A stretch of 28,139 nt of DNA from a virus: positions 1-28,139 of the IMG/VR virus record IMGVR_UViG_3300027687_000055. One strand, given 5' to 3'. Each line of letters starts with the position of its first letter. The stretch's first letter is position 1. This document shows, in pieces, positions 13,597 through 22,192 of the stretch. Below the pieces are notes generated by a model. That model searched no databases. It was not told the DNA's origin and was given only the letters and a program-made list of their open reading frames with translations. The position numbers and the translations under genes were made by a program.

Positions 13597-13625
13597 TGTA
13601 CAAATGACCATAGATATGGTATAAT
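13597..13625 (+). promoter_or_regulatory. Sigma70-type promoter of uvsX
   Basis: TGTACA at 13597-13602 (one mismatch to TTTACA) and TATAAT at 13620-13625, 17 bp apart, with a TGG extension. The predicted start near 13632 gives a leader of about 24 nt, so this one is not leaderless. Confidence 0.75.
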
Positions 13626-13655
13626 ATAGCTATAACAAATTAAAGAAATACACTT

Positions 13656-14720
13656 ATGTCACTACTAGAAAAACTAAAAAAATCAAGCCGCACAGCCGGT
13701 GCTGAAATTCTTTCAGAATCAAAGTTCTTTTCCGAAAAGGAAATGACTTCAACCTCAGTGCCGATGATTAACGTCGCACTCTCTGGTTCCACTAAAGGTG
13801 GTATCTCATCAGGGCTAACAGTGTTAGCAGGTCCAAGTAAACACTTTAAAACATCGTTTGCCCTTTTGATGGCAGGTGCTTATATGAAGAAGCATAAGGA
13901 TGCAGTTCTCATGTTCTATGATTCAGAGTTTGGATCACCACAATCATACTTTGAAAGTTTCGGTATCGATACAACTCGTGTACTACACACACCTGTTACT
14001 AACATTGAAGAACTTAAATTTGATTTGGTTCACCAACTTACTGAAATCGATCGTAAGGATAAAGTAATGGTAGTGATTGATTCTATTGGTAATATTGCAT
14101 CGAAGAAGGAAATCGATGATGCTGAGAATATGAAGTCAGTTGCAGATATGACACGAGCAAAAGCTCTTAAGGGTCTATTCAGAATGATTACACCGTTCTT
14201 GACTCTAAAGGATATTCCACTTCTTGCAGTAAATCATACGTATCAAACACAAGAAATGTTCTCAAGGGCCGTAGTGTCTGGTGGAACAGGTGTCATGTAT
14301 TCTGCTAATGATGTATGGATTATCGGCCGTCGCCAAGAAAAGACTGGCACTGAAATCTCAGGTTATCACTTCATCATTAATATCGAGAAGTCTCGCTTTG
14401 TAAAGGAGAAGTCTAAGATCCCAATTAGCGTAAGTTGGGACGGAGGTATCGAGAAGTGGTCAGGTCTATTAGATCTTGCCCTTGAAACAGGCTATGTTGT
14501 TAAACCTAAAAATGGTTGGTATATGGCAATGAATCCTGCAACACAGGAAGAATTGAGTGGAAACCTTAGAGCAGCACAGACAATGACTGAAGAATTCTGG
14601 ACCAAAGTCTTTAGCTCTACTGACTTTGAAACAGCGATTGAAAACCGATACAAGGTTGCTCACGGCGCAATGCTAGAAGAGGATAAAGTCGAATATAAAC
14701 CATCTGTTGAAAATGATTGA
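13656..14720 (+). CDS. uvsX: UvsX RecA-like recombinase
   Basis: 354 aa (T4: 391). RecA-fold features: SVPMINVALSGSTKGGISSG before the P-loop GPSKHFKTS (59-67, the unusual T4-type Walker A), Walker B MVVIDS with D142, and AVNHTYQTQEMFSR plus SGGTGVMYSANDVWIIG matching the DNA-binding and ATP-cap regions of UvsX. It forms filaments on ssDNA for strand exchange, repair and recombination-dependent replication, together with UvsY and gp32 (not in this window). The C-terminal tail is acidic, as in T4. It starts a new transcription unit and overlaps the next gene by 8 nt. Confidence 0.96.
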   Translation: MSLLEKLKKSSRTAGAEILSESKFFSEKEMTSTSVPMINVALSGSTKGGISSGLTVLAGPSKHFKTSFALLMAGAYMKKHKDAVLMFYDSEFGSPQSYFESFGIDTTRVLHTPVTNIEELKFDLVHQLTEIDRKDKVMVVIDSIGNIASKKEIDDAENMKSVADMTRAKALKGLFRMITPFLTLKDIPLLAVNHTYQTQEMFSRAVVSGGTGVMYSANDVWIIGRRQEKTGTEISGYHFIINIEKSRFVKEKSKIPISVSWDGGIEKWSGLLDLALETGYVVKPKNGWYMAMNPATQEELSGNLRAAQTMTEEFWTKVFSSTDFETAIENRYKVAHGAMLEEDKVEYKPSVEND

Positions 14721-15033
14721 TATAGGTAAAACAATCCAATTCGTAGAAAATGATCAAAGCGAGTTGTATGCTTTAAAGGTTAAAGAAGGCAAATACAAGG
14801 ATGTAATATACACTTATGGCAAAGTCAAAGTAAGCGAAGATCCTGAAAATGATCAAGCTAAATTGACATTTGATTTCAAATTGGAAAGTTGGCCACCTAA
14901 GTTTAAGAAAAAGAAACTCGAAAAATCTACAGATTTCAAAAATTTTATGGGAGACGTACTGTCTCAATTGCTTGAAGATGAAATAAATAATGACAAACCT
15001 ACAAACACTGATACTCAAGACGATAACGAATGA
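14713..15033 (+). CDS. Small conserved protein between uvsX and 41
   Basis: 106 aa from ATG 14713; a TTG at 14707 in the same frame is a less likely start. The ATG lies inside the uvsX end, so the two are coupled. Beta-rich N-terminal part: MIDIGKTIQFVE, YALKVKEGKYKDVIYTYGKVKVSED, then a lysine cluster KFKKKKLEKS and a very acidic C-terminus (DEINND...DTQDDNE). Marine T4-like phages carry a comparable small gene in this position, of unknown function. The acidic tail and small beta domain recall ssDNA-binding proteins, but no fold can be asserted. It overlaps gene 41 by 44 nt. Confidence 0.7.
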   Translation: MIDIGKTIQFVENDQSELYALKVKEGKYKDVIYTYGKVKVSEDPENDQAKLTFDFKLESWPPKFKKKKLEKSTDFKNFMGDVLSQLLEDEINNDKPTNTDTQDDNE

Positions 15034-16354
15034 TGAAGAATATTGCAGAAAAGCATTACCTCATGTAAAGGCAGAATACTTTGAAAACGAGCATAAGCCA
15101 GTGTATGAGCTTATCATTTCCTTTTTACAGAATTATAATAAGCTTCCAAACTCTGCAGCGCTAGAAGTCGAGTTCCAAAAGTCTGATTATATAAATAAAA
15201 GCAATCGTAATGATATTCATAATCTCATTGTTGACTTGAAAAATTATGAAGAAGTGGAACGAGAATGGCTACTGAACTCAACCGAGGAATGGTGTAAGCA
15301 AAGAGCAGTATATCTTGCAATCATAAAATCAATTGGTATCATAGATGGTAAGGAAGAGGAACTTACTGATGGTGCTATCCCTGGTATTTTATCAAAGGCG
15401 CTAAGTGTGTCTTTTGATACTAATGTTGGTCACGATTATTTTGAAAACTCAGACAAACGATTTGATTTCTATCATTTACAGGAAGACAAAATACCATTTG
15501 ATCTTTCTATGTTTAATACAATTACCAAAGGTGGTGTCTCAAATAAGACACTTAACATTATACTTGCAGGTACTGGTGTGGGAAAAAGCTTGGCGATGTG
15601 TCACTTTGCTTCTGCCAATCTCGCCGCTGGACAGAACGTGCTTTATATCACTTTGGAAATGGCAGAAGAAAGGATTGCTGAACGAATCGATGCAAACCTA
15701 TTTGATGTGCCGATTGATCAACTTGAGAGCTTGCCTAAGCAACTTTTTGATACGAAGGTCAATAAACTCAAAGAAAAAACTAGAGGCAAGCTTATCATCA
15801 AAGAATATCCTACGGCAACAGCCCACGTAGGTCACTTCCGTGCACTCTTAGATGAGCTTAAGCTTAAGAAAGACTTTAAGCCAGATGTAATTTATATTGA
15901 CTATCTTAATATTTGTGGTAGTGCACGGATAAAAGGCCTTAGTGGTTCAGTAAATACTTACTCCCTCATTAAAGCTATTGCCGAAGAATTACGTGGTCTT
16001 GCAGTTGAACACAATGTACCTATCTGGTCAGCGACTCAAGTTACACGTACTGGATTTGGCAATACCGATGTAGAACTTACTGATACTTCAGAATCATTTG
16101 GTTTACCAGCAACTGCAGACTTAATGGTTGCACTGATATCTACTGAACAACTTGAAGGTATGAATCAGCTTATGGTGAAACAATTGAAGAATCGCTATAA
16201 TGATCCTACACAAGATAAACGGTTTGTTGTTGGTATTGATCGTGCTAAAATGCGCTTATACGATGTAGAAGATTCTGCTCAAACACTATCGAGCGATGAA
16301 ATTACTACATCCGCGCCTGTAAACAATAACGACTTCTCAGCATTTAAGATATAG
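14990..16354 (+). CDS. 41: gp41 replicative DNA helicase
   Basis: 454 aa (T4: 475). DnaB-family: the N-terminal domain includes KAEYFENEHKPVYELI, then SVSFDTNVGHDYFE, Walker A AGTGVGKS (193-200), YITLEMAEERIAERIDANLFDV, Walker B VIYIDYLNICGSARI with D304, and LPATADLMVALISTEQ near the end, all following T4 gp41. The hexamer unwinds the lagging-strand template 5'-3' and recruits the primase. The start overlaps the previous gene by 44 nt; the first conserved block begins within 30 residues, so this start is adopted. The stop shares a base with the next GTG (TAGTG). Confidence 0.95.
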   Translation: MTNLQTLILKTITNDEEYCRKALPHVKAEYFENEHKPVYELIISFLQNYNKLPNSAALEVEFQKSDYINKSNRNDIHNLIVDLKNYEEVEREWLLNSTEEWCKQRAVYLAIIKSIGIIDGKEEELTDGAIPGILSKALSVSFDTNVGHDYFENSDKRFDFYHLQEDKIPFDLSMFNTITKGGVSNKTLNIILAGTGVGKSLAMCHFASANLAAGQNVLYITLEMAEERIAERIDANLFDVPIDQLESLPKQLFDTKVNKLKEKTRGKLIIKEYPTATAHVGHFRALLDELKLKKDFKPDVIYIDYLNICGSARIKGLSGSVNTYSLIKAIAEELRGLAVEHNVPIWSATQVTRTGFGNTDVELTDTSESFGLPATADLMVALISTEQLEGMNQLMVKQLKNRYNDPTQDKRFVVGIDRAKMRLYDVEDSAQTLSSDEITTSAPVNNNDFSAFKI

Positions 16355-16830
16355 TGTTTATTACGGTTATAGGTTCTGGATCAAAGAAACGCGAAATGTC
16401 AGGCGACATTGCTCATTGGGTTGGACTACATCTTATGCCGCGGCTACAGGATAAGATTTTTGTCGATATACATTTAATTAATAACCTTGATGAAAAGGAT
16501 GGTCTATCAGGTGATTGCATATGGGAAGACGAATCGTGTAATCGACCTCGTGAATTTACAGTGCGTGTTAACTCTTCGCAATCTTTAACTGATATGCTTT
16601 CAACTGTAGCGCATGAAATGGTGCATGTAAAGCAGTATGCTCGAGGTGAATTGAAAGACTTTTCGGGCAATGTTCATTTGTGTAAGTGGAAAGGTAAACC
16701 TTTTGCGTGGGAAAAAATAAACTACTATGATCACCCTTGGGAGATTGAAGCACACGGCCGCGAGCGTGGTTTATTTATACGCTGGTTTGAACAAAGCCAA
16801 TGGAAAAAGTGTAAATGGGCGAATTATTAA
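16354..16830 (+). CDS. SprT-like zinc metalloprotease
   Basis: 158 aa from a GTG overlapping the gene 41 stop. HExxH motif in STVAHEMVHVKQYARGEL (H87, E88, H91), a candidate third ligand in HPWEIEAHGRERG (E132), and an N-terminal part with the strand-like RLQDKIFVDIHLI. This layout is that of small SprT/Spartan-like or minimal gluzincin-type peptidases carried by many T4-like marine phages. Cellular Spartan cuts DNA-protein crosslinks; position after the helicase would suit a similar DNA-linked role, but the target is unknown. There is no signal peptide, so it acts in the cytoplasm. Confidence 0.75.
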   Translation: MFITVIGSGSKKREMSGDIAHWVGLHLMPRLQDKIFVDIHLINNLDEKDGLSGDCIWEDESCNRPREFTVRVNSSQSLTDMLSTVAHEMVHVKQYARGELKDFSGNVHLCKWKGKPFAWEKINYYDHPWEIEAHGRERGLFIRWFEQSQWKKCKWANY

Positions 16831-16842
16831 AGTTGTTATTGT

Positions 16843-16850
16843 TATAAATA
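16843..16850 (+). promoter_or_regulatory. T4-type late promoter box opening the internal-protein cassette
   Basis: TATAAATA in the gap after the SprT-like gene. The expected start near 16856 gives a 22-31 nt leader to the AAA+ gene. It is the first late box after the early replication genes and marks the switch to the capsid-protein cassette. Confidence 0.75.
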
Positions 16851-16886
16851 GATTAAAGTATCTTAACTTAACACACTATGGGAATT

Positions 16887-18431
16887 ATGCTAGACTTTAA
16901 AGAATACATCACAGAAGAACTATCTACAGGCACATTAGAAAAAGCTTCTAAAATTATTTTAAAATACCTTAGAAAAAAAACAAGCATTAAACAAATGTTT
17001 GCAACAGCAGGTTTAGAAAAATTTAAAAATTCAACTGGCGCAGGTTACGGCCTTAGGTATTATATACCAGGCAAAAAGATAGAATCCTTTAGAATAAATT
17101 GGACTAACAAAGGTAGTGCCAGTGCTAATAACCTATCTTCTATCGATTTGTGGAATGGGTCTACGCAAGGACCAACCTATCATATTTCATTCGAAAGAGA
17201 GATATCTTTGGTCCAAATACTTCCGCAATTAGCCGATATGCTAAAGAGTGGTAAAATCAAATCAGGCCCTTTTCAATCCTATCCAACTGATGTATCTCTT
17301 AAAGAAAGCGCTGAACATCAACTTCAGGCACTTAATGAAGCGGCGGTTGATCCTGAAGACGCTTATTCAAACGTGATAAGTTTAGTAAGCTCACCTGGGT
17401 TTACTAAACAAAAAGTATTTAAAGTTTGGAAGTCTGTTGGTATCAAAATTTTTGATGAATTAGAGGCGCAAAATCCTGCAATAATTAAAAAGGTTGGAAG
17501 ACAATATATTTGGAAAGGTTCTAAGAAAGATGTGAATAAACTACTTTCGCAGAAGTCAAATATCCTTGCAGCAATCGGAGTAGTAAATGGAAGTGTTAGA
17601 GGAGGAAGTAAAAAGGAAATTTATTCGCATGATCCTCAGCTAGATGAATTAGAAGCAAACCGTGAAAAACTTACGTACGATAAGCAACTTGCTGACCTTG
17701 AAAATCTAATTAAAATGACTGCATCTGGTGCATCTAATGCGCTCTTTATTGCAGGCCGAGGTGGTATTGGTAAAACATTTACTGTAGAAAAGGTTTTAAA
17801 AGAAATTGGTCTTGCGGATGGTAATGGTTACTTTAAAAACACTGGTACAGCATCTGCTGCTGGTATCTATTCACTTTTATTTAAGTATCAAAACGATATT
17901 GTCTTGTTTGATGATTCCGATGATGCATTAAAAGATCAGGAAGCACGTAACATGTTTAAAGCTGCTACTGATACGAAAAAGGTAAGGAAACTCGTATGGA
18001 ATAAAATGGGCAAAAACGTTGTTGAGCCTGACGAATACGAAGATCCACAAGAACTTATTGATGATGGGAAGATTCCGCGCTACTTTGAATTTACAGGTAA
18101 GATTATTTTCATCTCTAATTTGAAGATGGATAAGCTTGATCCTGATGGCGCAATACGTACTCGAGCATTTATGATTGAGATCGATCCAACAGATGTTGAA
18201 ATCTATGACTTTATGGAAAGCATCGTCGATAAGATTAAATTAGACGGTGATTTAAATTTAGATTCAGCAACTCGCAAAAAGACAGTTGACTTACTTCGAA
18301 AAGGAAAGTCATCTCAAACTGCGAATTTACGTAAACTTTCCCGAGCACTTAACATGCAAGCTGGAACAATACAATCAGGCGTAAATATTTCGGATGGTGA
18401 TTTAACACGGATGATCGAGACATATGCTTAA
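16887..18431 (+). CDS. AAA+ ATPase with capsid-targeting-like N-terminus
   Basis: 514 aa from ATG 16887; an ATG 9 nt upstream adds only MGI. The shorter start is preferred because MLDFKEYITE then reads as a 10-residue capsid-targeting peptide ending in ITE, as in T4 internal protein III, and because GGGAA just before it can serve as SD. A second possible cleavage motif, LNE followed by AA, occurs near residue 151. The ATPase core has Walker A GRGGIGKT (290-297), Walker B IVLFDDSDD (338-346), sensor-1-like FISN (N411) and an IRTR arginine pair (424, 426). The N-terminal 150 residues and the target are unknown. The gene overlaps its successor by 8 nt. A packaged ATPase acting at the start of infection is inferred. 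Confidence 0.8.
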   Translation: MLDFKEYITEELSTGTLEKASKIILKYLRKKTSIKQMFATAGLEKFKNSTGAGYGLRYYIPGKKIESFRINWTNKGSASANNLSSIDLWNGSTQGPTYHISFEREISLVQILPQLADMLKSGKIKSGPFQSYPTDVSLKESAEHQLQALNEAAVDPEDAYSNVISLVSSPGFTKQKVFKVWKSVGIKIFDELEAQNPAIIKKVGRQYIWKGSKKDVNKLLSQKSNILAAIGVVNGSVRGGSKKEIYSHDPQLDELEANREKLTYDKQLADLENLIKMTASGASNALFIAGRGGIGKTFTVEKVLKEIGLADGNGYFKNTGTASAAGIYSLLFKYQNDIVLFDDSDDALKDQEARNMFKAATDTKKVRKLVWNKMGKNVVEPDEYEDPQELIDDGKIPRYFEFTGKIIFISNLKMDKLDPDGAIRTRAFMIEIDPTDVEIYDFMESIVDKIKLDGDLNLDSATRKKTVDLLRKGKSSQTANLRKLSRALNMQAGTIQSGVNISDGDLTRMIETYA

Positions 18432-19803
18432 TTTAAAATCTTTTCATATCTTTCTGGACGAAGGTACTAACCTAGGCTCAGGAGAATTAGGAAAACCTAA
18501 TTCTAAAACAGGCGAAGCGCGCACTGACATACTTCGTAAACTAATACAAGCTAAAAAGCCACTTGAACTTGTAAAAGGTGGTTCAATTGTTGTAGCAGAT
18601 ATTGACGCTGCAATGAAAGCAATTGATCAATACGAAATTGATAGTAGTATATTTGCGGTGTTAGACGCTAAAGGCAATTCGATAAAAATTACAGAATTGA
18701 AAAAGTCTGCGCCATTTGGTGGAGGAGGATCTGGTGCGGGTGGAGGAACTCTGCAAACGGCTATAGCAGAATCTGCACAGTGTGTATGGTGTGTTGCAAT
18801 GCTTGATTTGGGAGTATCAACACCTATTGATGATTTTACGGACGAAGTTTTATCAAAAGCGTTTAAAAAGGTCGATGTTGGTAAAACATCTCTTAAAGAA
18901 ATTTTAGAAATTGACGATGCATGGAAAAATAGTTCGTATCTTTCTTCGCAGCTTTTAATTAAAGAAGGTTATATCAAAAGAGGAATGGTATTTCACCGTG
19001 ATTCTAAATTGATGAAATCAATATATGCTGCTAAAGACACCGCGTTTAAGAATAATGACTTTCCAAAATTTACTGATGATAAATGGAACCCAGGAGATAT
19101 TTGGGCAGTAGGTTCTAACTTCAATGTTAAGTCTTTAAATACTGCAACGGTTCGTGGATTACAAAAGTCTATATTAGAAAATTTTGTAAACCGTGAGTGC
19201 GTTGCTATTTCATTAAAGAAAGTAAATAAGACCGCGAAATCGAAACAACTAAATGTTGAACTTCCGCCTGATACAGATGACTATAAGGTTTTAAAATCTG
19301 CCGCTAAATCGATAAAATCAGGCCGTGGTGATATATGGTCTTCAAAAGGTGGAACTATTCAATACGATGACGGCTACCTTATGGTTAAAGACAATAGCGC
19401 TTATGGATCTATTAAAGCAGAAATTGCAGGAAAAACTGCCCGCGGCGGAGGTGTTGGTTGGGGTTATATAAAAGATTCTGCTAAACAAACACTCAGTGTC
19501 GTTCTTCCAGAAATTAAAACAATCGCAAGAGCTGCAAAGAAAATTGCAAAAGGCGATAAGAAAGAATCTGAAAAAATGTTTAAGCTAATGGAAAAGGTTG
19601 AAGGAATAACACAAGATGATTTCGATAAAAACATACAAACTAAAAAAGGTGACTGGATCCACGCAAAATTAGGAACTCTTTATTTTATTGAAGCGGTCGA
19701 AAGATTTGGCGGTAAAAAGACTAATCGGTGGATAACCAAATTAATTAATTACGCAGGAAGTAAGACTGAAGACTCTTCAGCATATGTTAAAATTTATGAG
19801 TAA
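18424..19803 (+). CDS. Putative internal protein, nuclease-like pattern
   Basis: 459 aa. It begins with MLNLKSFHIFLDE, a capsid-targeting-like leader ending in LDE. A helical region to about residue 90 is followed by a Gly-rich linker (98-108). The main domain has AIAESAQCVWCVAML with E116, DDKWNPGDIWAVGS with D225, and ECVAISLKKVNK with K265. The order Glu, PGD, (x)LK resembles PD-(D/E)XK restriction-like nucleases, with Ser in place of the second acid; I suggest this only as a hypothesis. The C-terminal part is basic. It overlaps both neighbours by 8 nt within a translationally coupled late cassette. No membrane segments are present. Confidence 0.7.
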   Translation: MLNLKSFHIFLDEGTNLGSGELGKPNSKTGEARTDILRKLIQAKKPLELVKGGSIVVADIDAAMKAIDQYEIDSSIFAVLDAKGNSIKITELKKSAPFGGGGSGAGGGTLQTAIAESAQCVWCVAMLDLGVSTPIDDFTDEVLSKAFKKVDVGKTSLKEILEIDDAWKNSSYLSSQLLIKEGYIKRGMVFHRDSKLMKSIYAAKDTAFKNNDFPKFTDDKWNPGDIWAVGSNFNVKSLNTATVRGLQKSILENFVNRECVAISLKKVNKTAKSKQLNVELPPDTDDYKVLKSAAKSIKSGRGDIWSSKGGTIQYDDGYLMVKDNSAYGSIKAEIAGKTARGGGVGWGYIKDSAKQTLSVVLPEIKTIARAAKKIAKGDKKESEKMFKLMEKVEGITQDDFDKNIQTKKGDWIHAKLGTLYFIEAVERFGGKKTNRWITKLINYAGSKTEDSSAYVKIYE

Positions 19804-20323
19804 CGTATTAGAAGCAGCATTAGCATTTCATAACGATAACCAAATACCATTGGCTCATAATGTTTTCCGCCCTCATTCTGAAAACTACTATAAGCTGTTC
19901 TCCTATGCACGGAATTTAAAAGAGTCAATTCAATTAACAGAGTTTGATGAGTATTTACTTTCAACTGACATTGGCGAATTTGGATTACACGAAGGTGAAG
20001 AAGTACCTTTAGATCACCCTTTCATTAATGAAGCTGCAGAATACAAAGGTAAAGAGGTTAAATTAAACGACCCTAAGCGTGGAGGTAAAAAGAAATTTTA
20101 TGTTTATGTTAAAAACGATAAAGGTAACGTAATCAAAGTTCAATTCGGAGATACATCAGGTTTATCTGCAAAGATAAATAACCTTGCAGCGAGAAAATCA
20201 TTTGCAGCACGTCACAAGTGTGCTGCTAAAAAAGATAAAACAAAACCAGGCTATTGGTCTTGCAATCTTCCTAGATATGCAAAAGAGCTTGGACTAAAAG
20301 GTGGAGGAAACTTTTTCTGGTAA
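19796..20323 (+). CDS. DUF5872-like phage protein with processing site
   Basis: 175 aa from ATG 19796, overlapping the previous stop by 8 nt (an ATG 12 nt upstream is also in frame). The N-terminal 80 residues are not recognised. Then DHPFINE and AAEYKGKEVKLNDPKRGGKKKFYVYVKN, followed by VIKVQFGD and RKSFAARHKC ... YWSCNLPRYA, form a compact domain I know from many phage virion-associated proteins (DUF5872-like). The (I)NE/A junction lies directly before the domain, where a gp21-type prohead protease would cut. The conserved Cys/His/Trp could bind a metal. Function unknown; virion association is inferred. Confidence 0.75.
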   Translation: MSNVLEAALAFHNDNQIPLAHNVFRPHSENYYKLFSYARNLKESIQLTEFDEYLLSTDIGEFGLHEGEEVPLDHPFINEAAEYKGKEVKLNDPKRGGKKKFYVYVKNDKGNVIKVQFGDTSGLSAKINNLAARKSFAARHKCAAKKDKTKPGYWSCNLPRYAKELGLKGGGNFFW

Positions 20324-21840
20324 TGAGTAAACCGTATATAGATAAGTACACAGATAGAAGTACTCGAATAAGAACTTTCAATCATTTGCTTGAGTCCGAC
20401 GAATTAGTTTGGCACAGAGATTTAAAAGATAGAACCGTAAAGGTTATTGAAGGTAACGATTGGTATTTCCAAATGGATAACGAAATTCCTAAACTAATGG
20501 AAAAAGGAGTTGAGATGTTTATTCCTAGAATGGAATATCATAGAATTTATAAAACAGGCGACAGCGATTTAGTATTAGAAATAAAAGAACCTTCTATAAA
20601 ATCCTTTAGTTCTTATGTAGAAATTTCAGAAGCTGCAAAGGCCGGAAAAAACGTACATATGACACACATCGAAGACCGCGTTATTTACGGTGGTGTAAAA
20701 GGATCCCGCGATGCTATAATGGCTCTTCGATCATTGAGAGATATGTTAAGCGGTTCATCTTCGAAAAACACAGATGTTACAGTAAAATGGGATGGAGCAC
20801 CTGCAGTATTTGCTGGTGTAGATCCTTCAGACGGTGAATTCTTTGTTGCAAAAAAAGGTATATTCAATAAAGAACCTAAGGTTTACAAAAACCACGCTGA
20901 CATCGAAGCAGATACAAGTGGTGATCTATCTACTAAATTGAAAGTAGCGTTTGACGAATTAAAAGATTTAGGCATTAAAGATGTTATACAAGGTGACATT
21001 ATGTTTACAAAGGGCGATGTAAATAGTGAATCTATCGACGGTGAAAAATATATCACGTTTCAGCCAAACACGATTGTTTATGCGATTCCTGCAAATGCTG
21101 ATTTAGCAAAACAAATTTTAAAGGCGAATCTTGGCGTGGTGTTTCATACCACTTATAAGGGCAATTCTTTCGAAAACATGAAAGCTTCTTACGGAGTAAA
21201 CCTTGGAGGTCTAAAACAAAAATCCACCATTTGGTATCAAGACGCTAATTATAGAGATGTGTCAGGGACAGCAACGTTGACAAACCAAGACACCGCTGAA
21301 GTAACCTCATCACTTTCGAAAGCAGGAAAAATATTTCAAAAAATAAAAGGAACTACTCTAAGAGAACTTGAAAACAACATTGATTTAGCTATAAAGATTG
21401 AGACATTCAACAATACACTGGTAAGAAAAGGCGAAAGAATTACTAATACAAAATCGCACGTCAAAAACCTATTAAAATGGTTTGATAACAAATTTGCGAA
21501 AGAAAAAGATAAGCGTTCAAGCGAAAAAGGTAAAGCGGCGATTGATGCTAAAAAAGAAGAGTTACTTAAGTTCTTTTCATCAGAAAATAAGAAAAACCTT
21601 GAACTTATGTTTGAGCTTATGAACGCTATCGTGGACGCCAAATTACTTATTATAAATAAACTAGATAAGGTAAAAAGTATTGACACCTTTGTAAGAACTA
21701 AAAATGGATTTAAAGTTACAGGATCAGAAGGATTTGTCGCAATAGACAAAACAACAAATGGTGCGGTAAAGTTAGTAGACCGCATGGAATTTTCAACAAA
21801 CAATTTTTCAAAAGACGTAATAAAGGGATGGGAAAGATAA
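20323..21840 (+). CDS. Fusion: small T4-like protein plus KxDG ligase-like domain
   Basis: 505 aa. Residues 1-89 (TRIRTFNHLLESDELVWHRD, VKVIEGNDWYFQMDN, IPRMEYHRIYKTG) match a small protein usually free-standing in marine T4-like phages. Residues 92-103 (IKSFSSYVEISE) look like the capsid-targeting start of a second protein, with Ile where Met would be. Next come HMTHIEDRVIYGGVKG, VTVKWDGAPAVFAG with K155 of the nucleotidyltransferase KxDG motif, FFVAKKG, and VIQGDIMF in the place of ligase motif III. Lys155 could take AMP or GMP, as in RNA/DNA ligases and capping enzymes. The C-terminal half is helical and Lys-rich. No ATG exists at the junction. It starts one base inside the previous stop. 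Confidence 0.78.
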   Translation: MSKPYIDKYTDRSTRIRTFNHLLESDELVWHRDLKDRTVKVIEGNDWYFQMDNEIPKLMEKGVEMFIPRMEYHRIYKTGDSDLVLEIKEPSIKSFSSYVEISEAAKAGKNVHMTHIEDRVIYGGVKGSRDAIMALRSLRDMLSGSSSKNTDVTVKWDGAPAVFAGVDPSDGEFFVAKKGIFNKEPKVYKNHADIEADTSGDLSTKLKVAFDELKDLGIKDVIQGDIMFTKGDVNSESIDGEKYITFQPNTIVYAIPANADLAKQILKANLGVVFHTTYKGNSFENMKASYGVNLGGLKQKSTIWYQDANYRDVSGTATLTNQDTAEVTSSLSKAGKIFQKIKGTTLRELENNIDLAIKIETFNNTLVRKGERITNTKSHVKNLLKWFDNKFAKEKDKRSSEKGKAAIDAKKEELLKFFSSENKKNLELMFELMNAIVDAKLLIINKLDKVKSIDTFVRTKNGFKVTGSEGFVAIDKTTNGAVKLVDRMEFSTNNFSKDVIKGWER

Positions 21841-22187
21841 CACAACTATTGTCTGAAGCGAAAACCAGAAAAGAAATTTCTGGATATATAGACATGGAAG
21901 ATCCTCAGACAAAAAAGACTCCTGAGAATCCTGCTATAGTGATACTAGGCATTGGGAAACTTGACTATAACACGCTTAAGAAGGATGTTGAATCTAAAAC
22001 AAAGGATTTGCTTAAGTTCGCTAAAAGAGGTGATTTCAAATTTCTCTATAAACAAATGGGAAAAATAGACGACTATAGCGCACTTCAAGAATCGCCATAC
22101 CAAGCGTATATAAGGACCTTAATTCAGGTTGAAGAAAAAATGGCGAGTGGTCCGTATAAAGCAAAAATCACCAACGCAAAACGATAA
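21828..22187 (+). CDS. Hypothetical protein with capsid-targeting-like N-terminus
   Basis: 119 aa. It starts with MGKITQLLSE followed by AK, a 10-residue leader ending in LSE that fits the T4 prohead-protease consensus (L/I)xE. The rest has PENPAIVILGIGKLDYNTLKKD, a helical KTKDLLKFAKRGDFKFLYKQMG and IRTLIQVEEKMASGP. No catalytic motif is seen. The start lies 13 nt inside the previous gene, so it is coupled to the ligase-like protein. A 7-of-8 late-box match (GATAAATA, 22183-22190) overlaps its 3' end. Confidence 0.68.
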   Translation: MGKITQLLSEAKTRKEISGYIDMEDPQTKKTPENPAIVILGIGKLDYNTLKKDVESKTKDLLKFAKRGDFKFLYKQMGKIDDYSALQESPYQAYIRTLIQVEEKMASGPYKAKITNAKR

Positions 22188-22192
22188 ATACG

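Noticed and set aside
15190-15197. TATAAATA inside gene 41 as a late promoter
   Set aside because: It is explained by Ile-Asn-Lys codons in a conserved coding region with no gene start near; kept only as a remark.
15405-15830. 141-aa + strand frame inside gene 41
   Set aside because: Out-of-frame shadow within the conserved helicase core, with no domain pattern.
21336-21845. 169-aa open frame on the - strand
   Set aside because: Antisense shadow of the Lys-rich C-terminal half of the ligase-like gene; no recognisable motif.
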